The position numbers and the translations under genes were made by a program. The notes beneath the pieces are model-generated. The model was not told the DNA's origin and made no database searches. It saw only the letters and a program-made list of their open reading frames with translations. DNA of 21,023 bases, taken from the NCBI GenBank assembly GCA_031277075.1, contig JAISLV010000016.1:1-21023 (forward strand), written 5' to 3'. Source of the DNA: Endomicrobium sp. GTDB lineage: Bacteria; Elusimicrobiota; Endomicrobiia; Endomicrobiales; Endomicrobiaceae. Of the stretch, positions 1 to 7,900 are shown one piece after another (within the stretch, counting starts at the first letter, position 1; every line of letters begins with the position of its first letter).

Positions 1-2
1 CG

Positions 3-581
3 TGGACGCATCCGCAGGTAACGCTGCCTTTATTGTATCCTCTAATTGCAATAGGGTTGATTTTGGCGCTTGTGAATATTTTTAAAAAGACGGTATCGCC
101 TTTTCTTTCGCCGGTATACGCTTTTAGCGAAGGGTTAATTTTAGGCGTGCTTTCTCTGTATTTTGAAAGGAGTTATCCCGGCATAGTAGTCAACGCTATT
201 TTGCTTACCGTCTGCGTTTTGTTTTGTATGCTTGCCGCTTACAAATCTGGCATACTTAGAGCTACGCCTCTTTTCACAAAAGTCGTAGTCCTTTCAACGC
301 TGGCGATAGCCGTAGTGTATGTTATTGACATTTTGTTGAACCTTTTTGCCGCGGGCAGCGTCCCATATCTTCACGATTCGTCTTTTATCGGCATAGCTAT
401 AAGTTTATTTGTTGTCGCTATAGCGTCTTTAAACCTCATAATAGATTTTGATTTAATTGAAAAAGCCTCTTTAAGCGGCGCGCCCAAATATATGGAATGG
501 TACTGCTCTTTTGCCTTAATGGTAACTCTTGTATGGCTTTACCTTGAAATATTGAGACTTTTATCAAAAATAAGAAATTAA
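3..581 (+). CDS. Bax inhibitor-1/YccA family membrane protein (5' truncated)
   Basis: This is an integral inner-membrane protein of the Bax inhibitor-1 type (the BaxI_1 / YccA-like branch). Members are multi-pass proteins whose bacterial role is poorly defined; relatives are linked to ion leak or to protease-modulated membrane quality control. The frame is open from the left edge (codon phase starts at base 3), so the N-terminus lies outside. About 193 residues are visible, whereas the family usually has about 230-250. The visible part has about six hydrophobic segments. The family-typical C-terminus is clear: a DFDLIEKA stretch, then GAPKYMEWYCSF and VTLVWLYLEILRLL. A TTG at 33 could serve as a start, but the in-frame residues before it (WTHPQVTLPLLYP) also look like this family, so truncation by the window is more likely. 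It is followed after 80 bases by engB. Confidence 0.85.
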   Translation, partial: WTHPQVTLPLLYPLIAIGLILALVNIFKKTVSPFLSPVYAFSEGLILGVLSLYFERSYPGIVVNAILLTVCVLFCMLAAYKSGILRATPLFTKVVVLSTLAIAVVYVIDILLNLFAAGSVPYLHDSSFIGIAISLFVVAIASLNLIIDFDLIEKASLSGAPKYMEWYCSFALMVTLVWLYLEILRLLSKIRN

Positions 582-661
582 GGCGCGCAAAGACAGGCGT
601 AAACGCAGGCTGCGATAAATAATTGTAAAGGCTAATTTTTCCTTTGCCGTTTAGGATTTTT

Positions 662-1240
662 ATGTTAGAAAAAACTATGTTCTTTAGAGCTGTTAACGAC
701 GCGTCTAAACTGCCTGAAAATATTGCGGAAGTGATTTTTTCAGGGCGTTCAAACGTCGGAAAAAGCAGCGTTATAAACGCGTTGACATCGCAAAAAAATC
801 TTGCAAGAACTTCAAAAACGCCCGGCAGAACAAGAAGCATAAACGTCTACGACGTTTCTATGGGCAGATGGATTATAGATTTGCCGGGCTACGGCTTTGC
901 AAGGGTAAGCCCGCAGGAAAAAGAGCTTTGGAAAGATATGATTGAAGGCTGTATAGCCCGCCCAAGAAGTAAAAAAATCGTCTATTTAATTGTTGACGCT
1001 TACGTAGGTCCTACGGAACTTGATTTTGACATGGCGTTTTGGCTTAACCAAGCGCGCGTAAAATTTAAGGTTATCGCAAACAAGTGCGACAAACTGCCAG
1101 CGGCGATAAGTTTAGACGAAGTTTGCCAAAAAGCCGCCGGTTTATTTGAAATAAAAGAATGCGAAGTTTTTGCGGTAAGCGCAAAGAAAAAAAACGGTTT
1201 TGAAAAACTAAAAGCCGATATTGCGGGTTTTTTAAAATAG
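662..1240 (+). CDS. engB: Ribosome-biogenesis GTPase EngB (YihA/YsxC)
   Basis: A TRAFAC-class GTPase that acts in late assembly of the 50S ribosomal subunit in the cytoplasm. From the ATG at 662 it is 192 residues, the normal family size. The G1/P-loop GRSNVGKSS is at residues 28-36. The other signatures follow in order: the G2-region TPGRTRSI, G3 DLPGYGFA, G4 NKCD and G5 SAK. I prefer ATG 662 over the in-frame TTG at 644 because AGGA sits 5 bases upstream of the ATG and the extra MPFRIF has no family counterpart. It stands alone between the Bax inhibitor-like gene and a hairpin at 1281-1306. Confidence 0.93.
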   Translation: MLEKTMFFRAVNDASKLPENIAEVIFSGRSNVGKSSVINALTSQKNLARTSKTPGRTRSINVYDVSMGRWIIDLPGYGFARVSPQEKELWKDMIEGCIARPRSKKIVYLIVDAYVGPTELDFDMAFWLNQARVKFKVIANKCDKLPAAISLDEVCQKAAGLFEIKECEVFAVSAKKKNGFEKLKADIAGFLK

Positions 1241-1241
1241 C

Positions 1242-1271
1242 CTTTAGACGCCGTTTGATTGTTGTCTAAAG
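1242..1271 (+). other. Inverted repeat directly after engB
   Basis: Eight-base arms CTTTAGAC (1242-1249) and GTCTAAAG (1264-1271) enclose a 14-base loop, starting one base after the engB stop. There is no T-tract, so this may be an RNA 3'-end stabiliser or part of a two-hairpin termination region with the stem at 1281-1302. Confidence 0.4.
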
Positions 1272-1280
1272 TTTATTCGT

Positions 1281-1306
1281 CCTCTTTGGCGCGTCAAAGA
1301 GGTTTT
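1281..1306 (+). terminator. Probable rho-independent terminator after engB
   Basis: A perfect 8-bp stem CCTCTTTG / CAAAGAGG (1281-1288 with 1295-1302) has a 6-base loop and is followed by TTTT. It lies 41 bases after the engB stop and 56 before the next gene's start. The T-tract is short, so efficiency is uncertain. Confidence 0.6.
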
Positions 1307-1361
1307 ACCTCAATTTGTATTACTGTAGGCGTCTTAAAGAACGTCAAAAAGGGGGAATAAA

Positions 1362-1778
1362 ATGAAAAAAGTATTATTACCGCTGTTTGCAATGGCGTTG
1401 TTTTCAAGCGTTTCTTTTGCTGCTGCGCCGTTTAAACTTTCGCTATGGGAGCAAGTAGCTATTCCTCCAAGCGACGAAGTGTCTGTTTTAGAGTTTGGCA
1501 TAGGCTCGTATACTCCTACAGTTACAGGGTTAGCTCTAAATTGGCTTTATGGGAGAACCGACAATCTTACGGGCGCGCAAATTGCTTGCGCCAATTTTAA
1601 TTCTGAAAAAGTTACGGGAGTTCAATTCGGGTTTTTCAATAAAGCTAAATATGTCAAAGGCGCGCAGGTAGGCATTGTAAATATGACAGAAGATATGCAC
1701 GGCGTTCAAGTAGGGTTTGTGAATCACATTAAAACGGGACAGCTTCCGTGGATGGTGTTTGTCAATGCGAAATTCTAA
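1362..1778 (+). CDS. Secreted LA_2272-type surface-repeat protein
   Basis: A small exported protein of 138 residues. A signal peptide is clear: MKK, a hydrophobic core, and probable cleavage after the AA near residues 20-22. The mature part contains short repeats with the pattern G-x-Q-x-G-x-x-N (VTGVQFGFFNKA, VKGAQVGIVNMT, MHGVQVGFVNHI). This pattern is typical of the LA_2272 surface-repeat family and suggests a repeated beta structure at the cell surface or in the periplasm; no biochemical function is known. The ribosome-binding site AAGGGGG is strong, six to seven bases before the ATG. The next gene starts 9 bases after this stop with its Shine-Dalgarno overlapping the stop codon, so the two are probably co-translated. 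Confidence 0.72.
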   Translation: MKKVLLPLFAMALFSSVSFAAAPFKLSLWEQVAIPPSDEVSVLEFGIGSYTPTVTGLALNWLYGRTDNLTGAQIACANFNSEKVTGVQFGFFNKAKYVKGAQVGIVNMTEDMHGVQVGFVNHIKTGQLPWMVFVNAKF

Positions 1779-1787
1779 GGATATTTT

Positions 1788-2222
1788 GTGAAATCTATAG
1801 GCTTTGCGGCGGCGGCTTTTATAGCGGGGCTTGCAATATCTTTAGTTATAGGCGATTTAATAGATTTTGTAAAATTTTCCGCCGCAAGGATTTCCGGCGC
1901 GTATATAATTTCAAAAGCGCAAAAATCCGCCGCGGCGGGAAATTTTTTACAAGCTCAAAAAGAATACGAAAGAGCTTTGACAAAAATAAGCCCGTCAAAT
2001 AAAAAACTGCTTGCAAAAACTAAAAATAATCTTGCTTTGTGCGTGTTTTTGCCTGCCGAACAAAATCAAAATAGAAAAGAAATGTTTAAATCCGTTTTGA
2101 TTTTTCAAGAAGCTCTAGAGCTTTTTAAAGAGCTGGGCGCCGCTCAAAGCGTTAAAGAAGTAGAAATAAATATAAAAGAAGCGCAAACGGCAATTGACAA
2201 TTTAACGCTTACAGACGGCTAG
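1788..2222 (+). CDS. Membrane-anchored TPR-like protein, function unknown
   Basis: A 144-residue protein starting at GTG, with AAGGA six bases upstream overlapping the previous stop codon. Residues about 4-22 are a hydrophobic helix that looks like an uncleaved anchor. Residues about 43-76 fit a tetratricopeptide pattern (A-x-x-G-N-F-x-x-A-x-x-E-Y-x-x-A-L, then a Pro). A second, weaker helical pair follows near residues 95-135 (FQEALELFKELG and onward). TPR proteins act as protein-binding scaffolds, so it may hold a partner at the membrane. Its tight linkage to the secreted repeat protein upstream suggests a shared job at the envelope, which is inference only. Confidence 0.6.
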   Translation: MKSIGFAAAAFIAGLAISLVIGDLIDFVKFSAARISGAYIISKAQKSAAAGNFLQAQKEYERALTKISPSNKKLLAKTKNNLALCVFLPAEQNQNRKEMFKSVLIFQEALELFKELGAAQSVKEVEINIKEAQTAIDNLTLTDG

Positions 2223-2260
2223 TAATGCGGTTTTTTTAAATAAAGAGGTTTTGTTCATAT

Positions 2261-3016
2261 ATGAAAATTGTTTCTTGGAACGTCAACGGCATTCGTTCAG
2301 CATATAAAAAAGGTTTTGCCGATTGGCTTGTTAAATGCGGCGCGGATATTGTTTGTATTCAAGAATCAAAGGCGCAAAAAGAACAGTTCCCTAAAGAGCT
2401 TGCGGAAATAAAAGGATATAATTTTTACTGCGTTTGCGCAAAGAAAAAAGGGTATAGCGGCGTTGCGGTTTGGTCAAAAATCAAGCCTGAAGCCGTATAT
2501 TACGGCATAGAAAACGAAATTTTTGACGAAGAGGGCAGAGTTTTAAGGCTGGATTTTAAGGATTTCGTTTTGTTTAACGTATATTTTCCAAACGGCGGCG
2601 CTTCGCCTGAAAGGTTAAAATACAAACTCAATTTTTACGATTACTTTTTAGAGTATTTAAAAAAAATTAAAAATAAAGACGCGCTAATTTGCGGAGATTA
2701 CAATACCGCTCATTTCCCCATAGACCTTGCGCGTCCTAAAGAAAACGAAAACAATTCGGGGTTTATGCCGATAGAAAGGCAAAGGCTAGACGCGCTTGTC
2801 GGCGCGGGTTTTGCAGACGCGTTTAGACATTTTAACAAAGACGGCGGAAACTATACATGGTGGGACTATAAAACAGGCGCAAGGGCAAGGAATGTCGGCT
2901 GGAGAATAGATTATTTTTTTGTATCGCAAAACGCGCTTAAACGCATAAAAAGCGCGGCGATAGAAAAAGACGTTTTCGGTTCAGACCACTGCCCTGTAAG
3001 CGTAGAAATAAAATGA
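2261..3016 (+). CDS. xth: Exodeoxyribonuclease III (AP endonuclease)
   Basis: A base-excision-repair enzyme that cuts DNA 5' of abasic sites and has 3'-exonuclease and 3'-phosphatase activity, Mg2+-dependent, cytoplasmic. At 251 residues it is the normal length for the ExoIII/APE1 family. Active-site residues are visible: N7 in WNVNG, E35 in QESK, D146 and N148 in GDYNTAH, the WRIDYFF motif near the C-terminus, and the catalytic pair D242-H243 in GSDHCP. AGAGG lies about 12 bases before the ATG, which is rather far. The last bases overlap the start of the next gene (ATGA at 3013-3016), so the two are likely coupled, although no functional link is evident. Confidence 0.95.
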   Translation: MKIVSWNVNGIRSAYKKGFADWLVKCGADIVCIQESKAQKEQFPKELAEIKGYNFYCVCAKKKGYSGVAVWSKIKPEAVYYGIENEIFDEEGRVLRLDFKDFVLFNVYFPNGGASPERLKYKLNFYDYFLEYLKKIKNKDALICGDYNTAHFPIDLARPKENENNSGFMPIERQRLDALVGAGFADAFRHFNKDGGNYTWWDYKTGARARNVGWRIDYFFVSQNALKRIKSAAIEKDVFGSDHCPVSVEIK

Positions 3017-4374
3017 AGAAACTAGGATTTTTTTTCTCGGCTATTTTTATTTTTTCCTGCAGCGGAGGCGTTCCCGAAGACGTTTTAACTTTACGGCGTT
3101 TAAACGGCGAACAATCTATAATAGCCGCAAAAGACGCCTATATTTTCGGCTATCCTTTGGTTTATAGTCATATAACAAAACAGTATATGACAAGCGTCTC
3201 GTCTTCAACCCCAAACGGAAACGTCAACAATATAATTCACTATCCTCTTACCGATTTTAAGTTTCAAAATTTTCAGTATCCCGACCCTCAAACCTATTAT
3301 TCCTGCGTTTGGCTTGACGTTTCAAAAGAGCCTGTCTTGTTTGAAATTCCTATAGAAAAAACGCTTGCCGCAAATTTTGTAATTTTTGACGCATGGACTA
3401 ATGCCGTTTTAAATTCATCGCATTTTGACAGCGGGGAAAAAACATTAAAATTTGCCGTAACTTCCAAAATGCGGCGCGGTATTTTACCAAAGGACTTTAT
3501 TGAAGTAAATTCTCATACCGATACGGCGTTTTTTGTTTATGGCATTAAAAATGAAGACAAACAAAATTTTTCAGACGCGGTAAAAAAACACAGGAAAAAT
3601 ATAAAAGTTTATCCGTTAAACTCACGCAAAAATTTTTCTGAAATTGAAAAACCCGTTTCGCAAGACCCTCCGTTAAAACAAATGCGCTCTTTGCCTATTG
3701 AAGAGTTTTTCAATATTCTAAACTCTCTAATGCTTAGCAACGCGCCTTTTGAAAAAGACGCGCAAACGCTTGAGAACGCGCTTGACATAGGAGTATCGCC
3801 GGGAATGCGTTTTGAGCCTTCGTCTTTTTCAGAGCCTGTTTTAGAAAAAATCAAGTTAATTCCTTTAGATTTTGCCAAAGAAAACAGCGCTAAAAAAAAC
3901 GCAGCCGCTTGGGAAAAATTTAAAATTGAAAAAAGTTCGGGCTATTATTTGCGCGCAAAAAACGCTTTTAAAAATATTTTCGGCGCGCTAGACCTAAAAG
4001 CTGAGCGGCTGCTTTCAGAAATTGACGCAGACGGCGAACCTTTTGATTCTTCAAAAAATCAATATGTTTTGCATTTTGAAAAGAGCCGAATTCCAAAAGA
4101 CGCTTGGAGCGTTTCAATATACGATGCCGATGGATTTTTAATGAAAAATCAAATAAACAGATACGTTTTAAGCTCAAATAACAAATTGAAGAAAAATTCG
4201 GACGGCTCGCTCAATATTTACATCCAAAAAAACCGTCCGCAAAAAGACAAAACAAGCAATTGGCTGCCGTCTCCGAAAAAATCTTTCAAGCTGATTTTTA
4301 AAATTTATCCTCCAACCGGAGTCTTCGACGCTTCCATCTTGCCTGCTGTAAAAAAAGTAAAACCCAAACGATAA
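3013..4374 (+). CDS. DUF1254/DUF1214 domain lipoprotein
   Basis: A 453-residue exported protein with a lipoprotein signal: a hydrophobic stretch ending in IFSC, with C16 as the probable lipidated residue. The N-terminal half shows the DUF1254 pattern (DAYIFGYPLVY near the start of the domain, later an aromatic strand-rich stretch). The C-terminal third shows the DUF1214 pattern (YVLHFEKSRIPKDAWSVSIY, then LNIYIQ and NWLPSP, then YPPTGV). This two-domain family is widespread and mostly secreted, and no enzymatic function is established. It overlaps the exonuclease III gene by four bases and ends at the hairpin that separates it from the convergent barrel gene. Confidence 0.87.
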   Translation: MKKLGFFFSAIFIFSCSGGVPEDVLTLRRLNGEQSIIAAKDAYIFGYPLVYSHITKQYMTSVSSSTPNGNVNNIIHYPLTDFKFQNFQYPDPQTYYSCVWLDVSKEPVLFEIPIEKTLAANFVIFDAWTNAVLNSSHFDSGEKTLKFAVTSKMRRGILPKDFIEVNSHTDTAFFVYGIKNEDKQNFSDAVKKHRKNIKVYPLNSRKNFSEIEKPVSQDPPLKQMRSLPIEEFFNILNSLMLSNAPFEKDAQTLENALDIGVSPGMRFEPSSFSEPVLEKIKLIPLDFAKENSAKKNAAAWEKFKIEKSSGYYLRAKNAFKNIFGALDLKAERLLSEIDADGEPFDSSKNQYVLHFEKSRIPKDAWSVSIYDADGFLMKNQINRYVLSSNNKLKKNSDGSLNIYIQKNRPQKDKTSNWLPSPKKSFKLIFKIYPPTGVFDASILPAVKKVKPKR

Positions 4375-4426
4375 TCCCGCCCGAAACAATCATCAGGCGT
4401 AAATTTGAAGAGCGAACATTAAATAG

Positions 4427-4464
4427 CTATCGGGTATGACAATTGCGTTTGTCATACCCGATAG
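4427..4464. terminator. Perfect 16-bp hairpin between convergent genes (probable bidirectional terminator)
   Basis: Arms at 4427-4442 and 4449-4464 are fully complementary (CTATCGGGTATGACAA against its reverse complement) around a 6-base loop. It sits between the stop of the + strand lipoprotein gene (4374) and the stop of the - strand barrel gene (4513), the right place to stop both transcripts. T-tracts on either side are weak, so it could also be a dispersed palindromic repeat that blocks read-through. Confidence 0.6.
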
Positions 4465-4512
4465 AGTTATTTGAGACATATTGTTTTTTAATGCAAAACT
4501 TCGCTTTTGTTT

Positions 4513-5766
4513 TTAAAATTTATACGATAGCCCCGCCTGCATATAGGCTATGTCGTTATCGGAATCATCGGCAAAAAGATGCGCTATACCGACATTAAAA
4601 TATATGCTTTCCGTATAGGCATATTTTGCTTGAAGGTCTATTTCAGCCGAAGATTTCCAAGCGTCTTGTTCGTGCGAGAAATTAAAAAAATCAAAGCTGA
4701 AAGAAAACTTTGAAATTTTATAATCCGCGCCGAAATTAATAATCGTAGTATCTGCGAATGATGTTCCTGAAAAATTTTCGCCGCCTATCAAGCCCGGATA
4801 ATAATTTCCGAAACTTATAAAATATTTTCTTCCGTCTTTTTTATCATATCCGCCATAAACGCCGAAAGACGCCCTAGGCGTAAGGTCTATTTTTGATATA
4901 TTAAAAGACGCGTCTAATTTAACTATGCCTGTATTCAGATTTTTAATATCGTCGCTTAATATTTCTGACCCAGCATAATTTGCGGCAATTTCAAGGGAGG
5001 CTTTTAGAGCGTTTTCATTTATGGTTTTATGAAAAGTTCCTTTTGCGCCTAAAATATTGTAATGTCTTGGCAGAGCGCCATAGAAGGTAGAAAGATTTTC
5101 TATATCATAGAAATATCCCTGCACATCAATCATATTGGCGATGTTTAAATATTTAAAATCAAAACCTTTGAGGGTAATATTATTATTTCTTTTGGTTGCT
5201 ACGCTTTCATTTACAAAAGTTGCAAACAGCGCATTAGCTTTTATATGTTCGTTTTCATAATATGCGGTTACTGCGTCCATTGAATTTATAGGAGAAGCCT
5301 CTCTGTTGTCTAACCCATACAAAGCTGCGATTGCAGGCAAATCTCTTCTTACGCCAAAGTACATTACCGCGCTGTCTTCATCGCCGTAAAATTGGCGGCC
5401 TATTTTCAGTTTTAGTCCGTCTACGTCAAACAATTTATCTAGAGTGACATTTGCTTGCGCTATGATTAGCTTTCCTAATACCCCAACAGATTGGTTGTTT
5501 AGTGTAATAGACTGCCCGTCATCTGGGCTGATTCCCCAAAGGTCAGTATAACTTAAAGCAAAAGACGCGCTTATATTTTCGTATACATCAGCAGATAGTC
5601 CAAGCATTCCATAATACACTGTCGCGCCTTCATAGCTTCCTCTTGATTCAATCGCATACCCGTAAAACGACCCCTCGCCGTAATACTTAACATTATCTAA
5701 AATCCCTGCATTTGAAACTGAAGAAAACAAAACAAATGCCGCAAGCAAAACAAATAGCTTTTTCAT
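4513..5766 (-). CDS. Outer-membrane beta-barrel protein, porin / alginate-export-like
   Basis: A 417-residue exported protein. The signal peptide is MKKLFVLLAAFVLFSSVSNA with cleavage after A20. The mature part is made of alternating-residue strands rich in aromatic residues and Gly, and ends in SYKF with a C-terminal Phe, the usual BAM recognition end. A KIGRQFYGDEDS motif resembles the alginate-export (AlgE-type) porin family, where such GRQ segments are common. I infer a 16-18-stranded channel for small solutes, with unknown substrate. GGGG about nine bases before the ATG is a plausible ribosome-binding site. It is preceded on the same strand by the SDR gene, but a 278-base gap suggests its own promoter. 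Confidence 0.75.
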   Translation of the reverse strand: MKKLFVLLAAFVLFSSVSNAGILDNVKYYGEGSFYGYAIESRGSYEGATVYYGMLGLSADVYENISASFALSYTDLWGISPDDGQSITLNNQSVGVLGKLIIAQANVTLDKLFDVDGLKLKIGRQFYGDEDSAVMYFGVRRDLPAIAALYGLDNREASPINSMDAVTAYYENEHIKANALFATFVNESVATKRNNNITLKGFDFKYLNIANMIDVQGYFYDIENLSTFYGALPRHYNILGAKGTFHKTINENALKASLEIAANYAGSEILSDDIKNLNTGIVKLDASFNISKIDLTPRASFGVYGGYDKKDGRKYFISFGNYYPGLIGGENFSGTSFADTTIINFGADYKISKFSFSFDFFNFSHEQDAWKSSAEIDLQAKYAYTESIYFNVGIAHLFADDSDNDIAYMQAGLSYKF

Positions 5767-6044
5767 TTAGTTAAAACCCCTTTTTTAAAATTTTAAACAA
5801 AATAAAAGTCAAAACAACGATGAAACCCGTAGACAACCCTTTTCACCCCCTCCTCTTGTCAAAAAATACAACTTCAATATTAAAACATTTTTAAAATTTT
5901 TTATCAAAAACAGCGAGTTAGCTAAAAACCGCATTGCCGACGCTATGCGTCTACGCATCCGCCTTTGCCTTTTCAGCCGTTACTTAGCCGCCTAGCCGCT
6001 TAACTTCTTAGCTGCTCTTTAGTCGTTTTTGCTATACCTCCATT
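5767..6044. other. Intergenic region upstream of the barrel gene
   Basis: 278 bases without a convincing gene. The barrel-proximal part is A/T-rich and presumably holds the barrel gene's promoter, but no clear -35/-10 pair stands out. On the minus strand there is a very purine-rich GAGGAGGGGG at about 5846-5855. The SDR-proximal part (about 5930-6035) is a degenerate short-word repeat built from TAGCCGC / TTAGCTGC-like units, and includes ATGCGTctACGCAT as a small palindrome near 5949-5962. Confidence 0.5.
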
Positions 6045-6746
6045 CTAAATAATCCTTGAATCAATATTGAAAATCTGACCTGAAATCGTTTTTGTATTTG
6101 CAAGATAAATCATAAATTTTAAAAAGTCGGACAAATCTGTCGTCGCGTTTAAAACGCTTTCCGCTTTTATGCCCGCTATGTATTTATCGCCCGCAGACTC
6201 GCCTAATCTCGTATTATGAAAACCCGGCAAAACGGCGTTCACCCGCGCGTTGAAACGCCCGCCCTCTCTTGCGGCGGTTTTTGTCAAAGCTATTAACGCC
6301 GCTTTTGACGCGCTATAACTTGCCGCGCCCAAATAAGATTTATACGCTGAAATTGACGATATGTTTATTATTATTCCGTCTTTTTGTTTTGCCATTGCGT
6401 CAAGAGTTTCTTTTATTACGTAAAACGCGCCGTTAAGATTTGTCTGTATAACTTCGTTCCAATTATTGAAATCTTCTTTAAAGATTATTTTATTTTTTCC
6501 GATAGCCGCATTGTTTATAAGGCAGTCAATTTTCCCAAAAGCGCAAACCGCCTCTTTTATAAAAAAAGAGACGGCGTCAGGCTTAGAAATGTCCGTTTGA
6601 AAAAATTTTGAGTTTGGAATTTCATATTCGGGCATATTAGTTTTATAACACCCGGCAACATTCCACCCGTTTTTAGAAAACTCAAGCGCAAGCTCTTTGC
6701 CAAGCCCCCGCGAAACGCCCGTAATTACAACTGTTTTTTTTGTCAT
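6045..6746 (-). CDS. Short-chain dehydrogenase/reductase (FabG-like)
   Basis: A 233-residue NAD(P)-dependent classical SDR. The cofactor motif TGVSRGLG is at residues 9-16 and NNAA at 78-81. The catalytic set is S131, Y144 and K148 (YSASK). The nearest well-known relatives are 3-oxoacyl-ACP reductases (FabG), but the SDR fold alone does not fix the substrate. It lies 102 bases downstream of bioB on the same strand, probably within the same biotin-controlled unit. A role in making the pimeloyl thioester precursor of biotin is therefore attractive but unproven. The ribosome-binding site AAGAGAG is about nine bases before the ATG; the stop codon is TAG. Confidence 0.85.
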   Translation of the reverse strand: MTKKTVVITGVSRGLGKELALEFSKNGWNVAGCYKTNMPEYEIPNSKFFQTDISKPDAVSFFIKEAVCAFGKIDCLINNAAIGKNKIIFKEDFNNWNEVIQTNLNGAFYVIKETLDAMAKQKDGIIINISSISAYKSYLGAASYSASKAALIALTKTAAREGGRFNARVNAVLPGFHNTRLGESAGDKYIAGIKAESVLNATTDLSDFLKFMIYLANTKTISGQIFNIDSRII

Positions 6747-6848
6747 CGCCAGCTCTCTTCATATTAATTTTATTAAAGTTTATTAAATTTGACCATTCTT
6801 TCATTATTTCGCCTTACTTTATATTGAATTTTCGTAATTTTATCAAAA

Positions 6849-7811
6849 TTATCTGTGCGGGTCTATTTCTAATTCTAGGTCTTTTATCATCTGTTTGTCG
6901 TCTGCAGGGTTCCTGCCCCAAGCCGTTAAATAGCCGCCGCTCATCGTTCCGTTTGCGCCGGCAAAAAAAATCATAGACTGCAGGTCTCTCAAATTTATTT
7001 CTCTGCCGCCGCATATCATAATGTCGGACGTTTGTAAAATTATTCTAAATACCGCGATAGTTTTTAAAATTTCTATAGGCTTAAGAGGCTTGGCGTTTTC
7101 TAAAGCAGTTCCTTTAACAGGCATAAGAAAGTTCATCGGAACGCTGTCTGCGCCGAGTTCCTTTAACGTAAACGCCAAATCAACTCTGTCTTGCAAAGTC
7201 TCGCCAATACCGAATAACCCGCCCGAACATATTTCATATCCTAGAGCTTTCGCTCTTTTTATATTGTCTTTTCTTTCTTTGTATGTGTGCGTGGAACAAA
7301 TTTGCGGGAAAAATGCCTCTGAAGTTTCTAAATTATGGTGCAGTTTTTTAAGACCCGCTTCTTTTAGCTTTTTTAAATTGGCGTCGGAAAGATAACCTAT
7401 AGACGCTCCGAAATGGTCGGATTTTTTGTGTTTTTTCAAAAGTTCGCAAAGTCTGTCTATTTCTTCGTCGGTTAAAGAATTGCCGCTTGAAACAATTCCA
7501 AAACATCCTGCGTTTTCTAACGCTTTGTTTGAAACTTCCTCAATTTTTTCATTTGACACAAGCGGATAAACGCTCGCGTCGGTTTTATGATGCGCCGACT
7601 GCGCGCAGAATTTGCAGTCTTCTAAACATTGCCCTGATTTTGCGTTGATAATAGAACAAATTTTTATTTTATTCCCTTTAAATTTTTTCCGCATTTTAGA
7701 AGCCGCGTAAAAAAGTTCTTCTACATCGCGCTCAAAAAATGACAAAGCCTCTTCTTTTGTTACTTGTTTCCCGTTTGCAGCTTCTAATAATAGCGTATTC
7801 ATTGTTGTCAT
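6849..7811 (-). CDS. bioB: Biotin synthase
   Basis: A radical-SAM enzyme that inserts sulfur into dethiobiotin to form biotin. It uses a [4Fe-4S] cluster for SAM cleavage and a [2Fe-2S] cluster as sulfur donor. The radical-SAM motif GQCLEDCKFCAQS supplies three Cys (residues 62, 66 and 69 from the ATG at 7811). Further family signatures are HHNLETS, YEICSGGLFGIGE and CGGREINLRDLQ, whose Arg matches the unusual [2Fe-2S] ligand. I chose ATG 7811 (320 residues) because it places the Cys motif close to its usual position. An in-frame GTG at 7856 would add 15 residues, and an ATG three codons further in is also possible; no start has a strong ribosome-binding site. A BirA-type operator is centred about 75 bases upstream. 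Confidence 0.94.
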   Translation of the reverse strand: MTTMNTLLLEAANGKQVTKEEALSFFERDVEELFYAASKMRKKFKGNKIKICSIINAKSGQCLEDCKFCAQSAHHKTDASVYPLVSNEKIEEVSNKALENAGCFGIVSSGNSLTDEEIDRLCELLKKHKKSDHFGASIGYLSDANLKKLKEAGLKKLHHNLETSEAFFPQICSTHTYKERKDNIKRAKALGYEICSGGLFGIGETLQDRVDLAFTLKELGADSVPMNFLMPVKGTALENAKPLKPIEILKTIAVFRIILQTSDIMICGGREINLRDLQSMIFFAGANGTMSGGYLTAWGRNPADDKQMIKDLELEIDPHR

Positions 7812-7868
7812 TGCGTTTTGCGCAGCCCCCGCGTAAATTTTTAAGCATTTTAGCACTTACAAAAAACT

Positions 7869-7900
7869 TGGTCAACCTTAAAATATGCGTAGGTTGACAA
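7869..7900 (-). promoter_or_regulatory. BirA-type biotin operator upstream of bioB
   Basis: Two 9-base half-sites, TGGTCAACC (7869-7877) and GGTTGACAA (7892-7900), are inverted repeats with one mismatch, separated by exactly 14 bases. The known BirA operator consensus is TTGTAAACC, a spacer of about 14-16, then GGTTTACAA, so both half-site sequence and spacing fit. The position just upstream of bioB supports repression by a bifunctional biotin ligase/repressor when biotin is plentiful. The birA gene itself is not in this window. Confidence 0.75.

Noticed and set aside
1748..2002. An 84-codon + strand frame overlapping two genes
   Set aside because: It overlaps the end of the surface-repeat gene and the TPR gene in another frame and has a low-complexity basic, Cys-rich translation.
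5793..5846. An 18-codon minus-strand frame starting at GTG right after GAGGAGGGGG, in front of the barrel gene
   Set aside because: The purine run touches the start codon with no spacing, and the peptide has no recognisable leader features.
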